Below are positions 5,459 through 7,558 of a stretch of 7,558 nt of DNA, in pieces. This stretch comes from an uncultured Lachnospiraceae bacterium. Lineage in GTDB: Bacteria; Bacillota; Clostridia; Lachnospirales; Lachnospiraceae. Within the stretch, counting starts at the first letter, position 1; each line of letters opens with the position of its first letter. Location: NCBI GenBank assembly GCA_905236615.1, contig CAJORC010000108.1:1-7558 (forward strand). Reading direction: 5' to 3'. Made by a program: the position numbers and the translations under genes. A model generated the notes under the pieces. The model did not search any database and was not told where the DNA came from. It worked only from the letters and a program-made list of their open reading frames with translations.

Positions 5459-6382
5459 ATGATAAGTAAGCTTTGCAAAAAAATTACTGAAACAAATGCA
5501 CCTGTTGTTGTGGGTCTCGATCCAAATCTTGATTTTATTCCTGAATTTTTAATAAAAAAGTCTTTTGAAAAATACGGTGAGAGCCTTGAGGGAGCATCCG
5601 ATGCCATATGGGAGTTTAACAAAGGCATAGTTGATGCGACTGCAGATCTGATCCCTGCGGTCAAGCCTCAGATCGCAATGTATGAACAGTTTGGCCTTCC
5701 GGGACTTGCTGCATACAAAAAGACTGTTGATTACTGTCATGAAAAGGGACTCCTCGTTATCGGTGATGTAAAGAGAGGAGATATAGGTTCAACCTCCCTT
5801 TCTTATGCAAAGGCCCATATCGGTAAAATCAAAGTGGGTTCAAAGGAATTTAAGCCCTTTGATGAAGATTTCTGCACAGTAAATCCGTATCTCGGAACTG
5901 ATGGAATCAAACCTTTTGTAGATGAATGCGAGGCTTCGGACAGGGGAATCTTTGTTCTTGTGAAGACTTCCAATCCTTCAAGCGGCGAGTTTCAGGACAG
6001 ACTGATCGACGGTAAGCCTCTTTATGAGCATGTTGCCGATAAGGTAAATGAATGGGGAAGCCTTTCAATGGACGGAGACTATAGTAATGTAGGCTGTGTA
6101 GTGGGAGCTACCTATCCTGAAATGGGTGCGGCGTTGAGAAAGCTTATGCCACATGCATACATTCTTGTTCCCGGCTATGGTGCTCAGGGCGGAAAAGCAG
6201 AGGATTTAAAAGGCTTCTTTAATCCTGACGGCCTTGGAGCAATCGTAAATTCTTCAAGAGGAATTATTGCGGCATGGAAAAATAAGGAGTATGCTAAGTT
6301 TGGAGCAGAAAATTATGCCGATGCTTCGAGAGAAGCTGTAAAATTTATGATAGCTGATATTAATGGTGCGAAAGGCGTGTAA
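5459..6382 (+). CDS. pyrF: Orotidine 5'-phosphate decarboxylase, long (type 2) form
   Basis: 307 residues. It converts orotidine 5'-monophosphate to UMP, the last step of de novo pyrimidine synthesis, in the cytoplasm. The length and layout fit the subfamily of about 300 residues rather than the shorter 240-residue form. Visible motifs are GLDPN (19-23), KPQIAMYEQFG (69-79), the catalytic charge network GDVKRGDIGST (102-112, with Asp103, Lys105 and Asp108), VNPYLGTDG (141-149), the phosphate-binding PGYGAQGG (238-245) and SSRGI (265-269). The start at 5459 gives the expected N-terminus just before the first strand; the Shine-Dalgarno site is distant and a mini-ORF intervenes. The stop is 2 nt before the pyrE ATG. 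No PyrR-type leader is visible in the 27 nt upstream, so control probably acts on the whole operon or elsewhere. Confidence 0.96.
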   Translation: MISKLCKKITETNAPVVVGLDPNLDFIPEFLIKKSFEKYGESLEGASDAIWEFNKGIVDATADLIPAVKPQIAMYEQFGLPGLAAYKKTVDYCHEKGLLVIGDVKRGDIGSTSLSYAKAHIGKIKVGSKEFKPFDEDFCTVNPYLGTDGIKPFVDECEASDRGIFVLVKTSNPSSGEFQDRLIDGKPLYEHVADKVNEWGSLSMDGDYSNVGCVVGATYPEMGAALRKLMPHAYILVPGYGAQGGKAEDLKGFFNPDGLGAIVNSSRGIIAAWKNKEYAKFGAENYADASREAVKFMIADINGAKGV

Positions 6383-6384
6383 TA

Positions 6385-7059
6385 ATGGAGAGATATAAAG
6401 AAGAATTTATCGAATTTATGCTGGAATGCAATGTGCTGAAATTTGGAGATTTCACCACAAAGAGCGGCAGAAAGACACCGTTTTTCATAAATACGGGCTT
6501 TTACAGGAGCGGAAGTCAGCTTATAAAGCTGGGTAAATATTATGCAAAGGCAATTGAGAGCAAATTCGGAAAAGATTTTGATATTCTTTTCGGGCCTGCA
6601 TACAAGGGTATTCCTCTGAGTGTTACGGCATCCATGGCTATGATGAGTGAATTTGGCGCAGATGTTCGTTACTGCTCTAACCGTAAGGAAGTTAAAGATC
6701 ACGGAGATACGGGAATTCTTCTCGGAAGCCCTATTTCTGACGGGGATAAAGTGGTTATTATCGAGGATGTTACCACGGCAGGAACTTCCATTGCTGAAAC
6801 ACTTCCTATAATCAAGGCTCAGGGAAATGTAGATGTTTTGGGACTCTGCGTTTCTGTTGACAGGGAAGAGAGGGGCAGCGGGGAAAAATCCGCATTGGCC
6901 GAGATTGAGGAAAAATATTCTCTTAAAACCACATCTATCGTAAAAATGTCGGATGTGATAGAATACTTAATGAACAATGAAGTCAACGGCAAAAAAATAA
7001 TTGATGCCGAACTTAAATCTGCTATTGATGCATATTATGAAAAATATGGTATAAAATAA
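6385..7059 (+). CDS. pyrE: Orotate phosphoribosyltransferase
   Basis: 224 residues. It joins orotate to PRPP to make orotidine 5'-monophosphate, the substrate of PyrF encoded just upstream. The PRPP-binding signature VVIIEDVTTAGTS is at 123-135, with the acidic pair Glu127-Asp128. FGPAYKGIPLS (69-79) and the catalytic-loop segment NRKEVKDHG (99-107) are also characteristic, and GRKTPFFINTG (28-38) is the usual N-terminal orotate-site region. AAAGG at 6371-6375, inside the end of pyrF, lies 9 nt before ATG, so the two genes are almost certainly co-translated. In many clostridia pyrK and pyrD lie between pyrF and pyrE; here they are absent. A 17-base stretch (6486-6502) is repeated exactly upstream of rpmE. 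Confidence 0.96.
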   Translation: MERYKEEFIEFMLECNVLKFGDFTTKSGRKTPFFINTGFYRSGSQLIKLGKYYAKAIESKFGKDFDILFGPAYKGIPLSVTASMAMMSEFGADVRYCSNRKEVKDHGDTGILLGSPISDGDKVVIIEDVTTAGTSIAETLPIIKAQGNVDVLGLCVSVDREERGSGEKSALAEIEEKYSLKTTSIVKMSDVIEYLMNNEVNGKKIIDAELKSAIDAYYEKYGIK

Positions 7060-7075
7060 AAACGGGGGAAATAAC

Positions 7076-7234
7076 ATGAATGACAATGAAAAAATTTACA
7101 GCTCCATGAAATTTTCGTCGGCAGTCAACATTACGCTGGGTATCATCCTGATAGTCTGCGGAATTACAGGCGGAATACTTTTGCTGATAAGCGGCGGAAG
7201 GCTTTTTGGCAACAAGTCAAAGATTCTGTTTTGA
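7076..7234 (+). CDS. Small single-span membrane protein
   Basis: 52 residues from ATG 7076 to TGA 7232-7234. A short polar N-terminus (MNDNEKIYSSMKFSS) leads into a hydrophobic, glycine-rich span at about 17-40 (LGIILIVCGITGGILLLISG), then a basic tail (GRLFGNKSKILF). A strong ribosome-binding site (GGGGG at 7064-7068, 7 nt from the ATG), the 16-nt gap after pyrE and the good gene-like composition support it as real. The positive tail suggests the C-terminus is inside the cell and the N-terminus outside. I recognise no named family. Its position between pyrE and another small membrane protein suggests the two work together, but nothing shows the function. Confidence 0.72.
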   Translation: MNDNEKIYSSMKFSSAVNITLGIILIVCGITGGILLLISGGRLFGNKSKILF

Positions 7235-7246
7235 TCTGAGGAAGCA

Positions 7247-7252
7247 GAGGAG
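7247..7252 (+). promoter_or_regulatory. Shine-Dalgarno site fixing a GTG start
   Basis: GAGGAG lies 9 nt before GTG 7262 and no ATG is available nearby in that frame. This near-perfect site decides the start of the last gene. Confidence 0.75.
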
Positions 7253-7261
7253 AAACTTTAA

Positions 7262-7558
7262 GTGTTCAGATTTGGAAAGAGACGCTATTTATTTACAACA
7301 AGTAAGCCTTCTGAGAAGGGGATGCTCGCATCACTTCTCGGAGGTCTTTCAGTTCTGATGTTTGTTCCGGTTATTCAATCAGTATTAAAGGCAGGGGGAA
7401 TCACGGGCGGCCGAATGGGTGCCATTGGTTTTGTGTCCTGCCTTTTTAGCGTTGCAGGAATTGCTGTCGGAATCATCAGTCTGCTGGAAAGGGATACTTA
7501 CAGATTTTTTCCGCGTCTGGGAACCACTGTATCGATACTGATGTTAATAATATGGGGA
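7262..7558 (+). CDS. DUF6142-like membrane protein, cut by the window edge
   Basis: GTG-initiated frame giving 99 residues before the window ends, with no stop. The N-terminus MFRFGKRRYLFTTSKPSEKG is short and basic, then come hydrophobic spans at about 22-38, 53-72 and 85 onward, separated by KAGGITGGRMG and LLERDTYRFFPRLG. The pattern of a basic RFGKR start, Lys-Gly before span 1, and an E-[KR]-D turn after span 2 matches a small Lachnospiraceae family I recall as DUF6142 (about 100-110 residues, three spans). The number is from memory. If correct, only a few residues are missing. It lies 27 nt after the 52-residue membrane protein and is probably co-transcribed. The function is unknown. 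Confidence 0.7.
   Translation, partial: MFRFGKRRYLFTTSKPSEKGMLASLLGGLSVLMFVPVIQSVLKAGGITGGRMGAIGFVSCLFSVAGIAVGIISLLERDTYRFFPRLGTTVSILMLIIWG

Overview
The window looks like chromosomal DNA of a low-to-medium GC Firmicute of the Lachnospiraceae (Butyrivibrio/Roseburia-like) type. This is inferred from protein style and gene order: rpmE, a DUF1385 gene, prmC and prfA in a row, then pyrF and pyrE. Every confident gene is on the + strand. No sequence search was possible, so the taxonomic placement is an inference.

Left part (1-1000), no intact gene. There is an unrecognised frame open from the left edge (3-173), a perfect inverted repeat (169-205), and a coding-like frame broken by one TGA (225-437). 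A promoter-like pair (435-463) is followed about 80 nt later by a canonical intrinsic terminator (513-551), which together could define a small RNA. A second strong terminator lies at 602-649. This has the look of a decayed accessory patch, closed off by tandem terminators. From 650 to 832 I see no gene. Two good promoters (833-862 and 973-1001) then lead into rpmE.

Middle (1102-4360), translation genes. rpmE (zinc-type ribosomal protein L31) is followed by an intrinsic terminator at 1378-1411. The 5' arm of this terminator can pair with an upstream copy of its own 3' arm, an attenuator-like arrangement. Next comes a tightly packed run: a DUF1385 membrane protein, prmC (release-factor glutamine methyltransferase) and prfA (release factor 1). 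prmC and prfA overlap by 28 nt, and the enzyme sits directly before its substrate, whose GGQ glutamine it methylates.

Right part (4382-7558). A TPR-repeat lipoprotein is followed by pyrF and pyrE, the last two enzymes of de novo UMP synthesis in reverse pathway order and 2 nt apart. After them come a 52-residue single-span membrane protein and the start of a GTG-initiated multi-span membrane protein (DUF6142-like) that runs off the window. Both were identified by translating the sequence directly. Gaps from 1463 to the right edge are 28 nt or less, with no terminator visible, so this is probably one transcript joining translation termination, a surface TPR lipoprotein, pyrimidine synthesis and two small membrane proteins.

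I found no CRISPR array, rRNA, real tRNA or intact mobile element. The core is ordinary. The parts worth a second look are the possible small RNA near 470-551, the three-arm structure between rpmE and the DUF1385 gene, the long rpmE leader with a possible mini-ORF, and the paired small membrane proteins at the operon's end.
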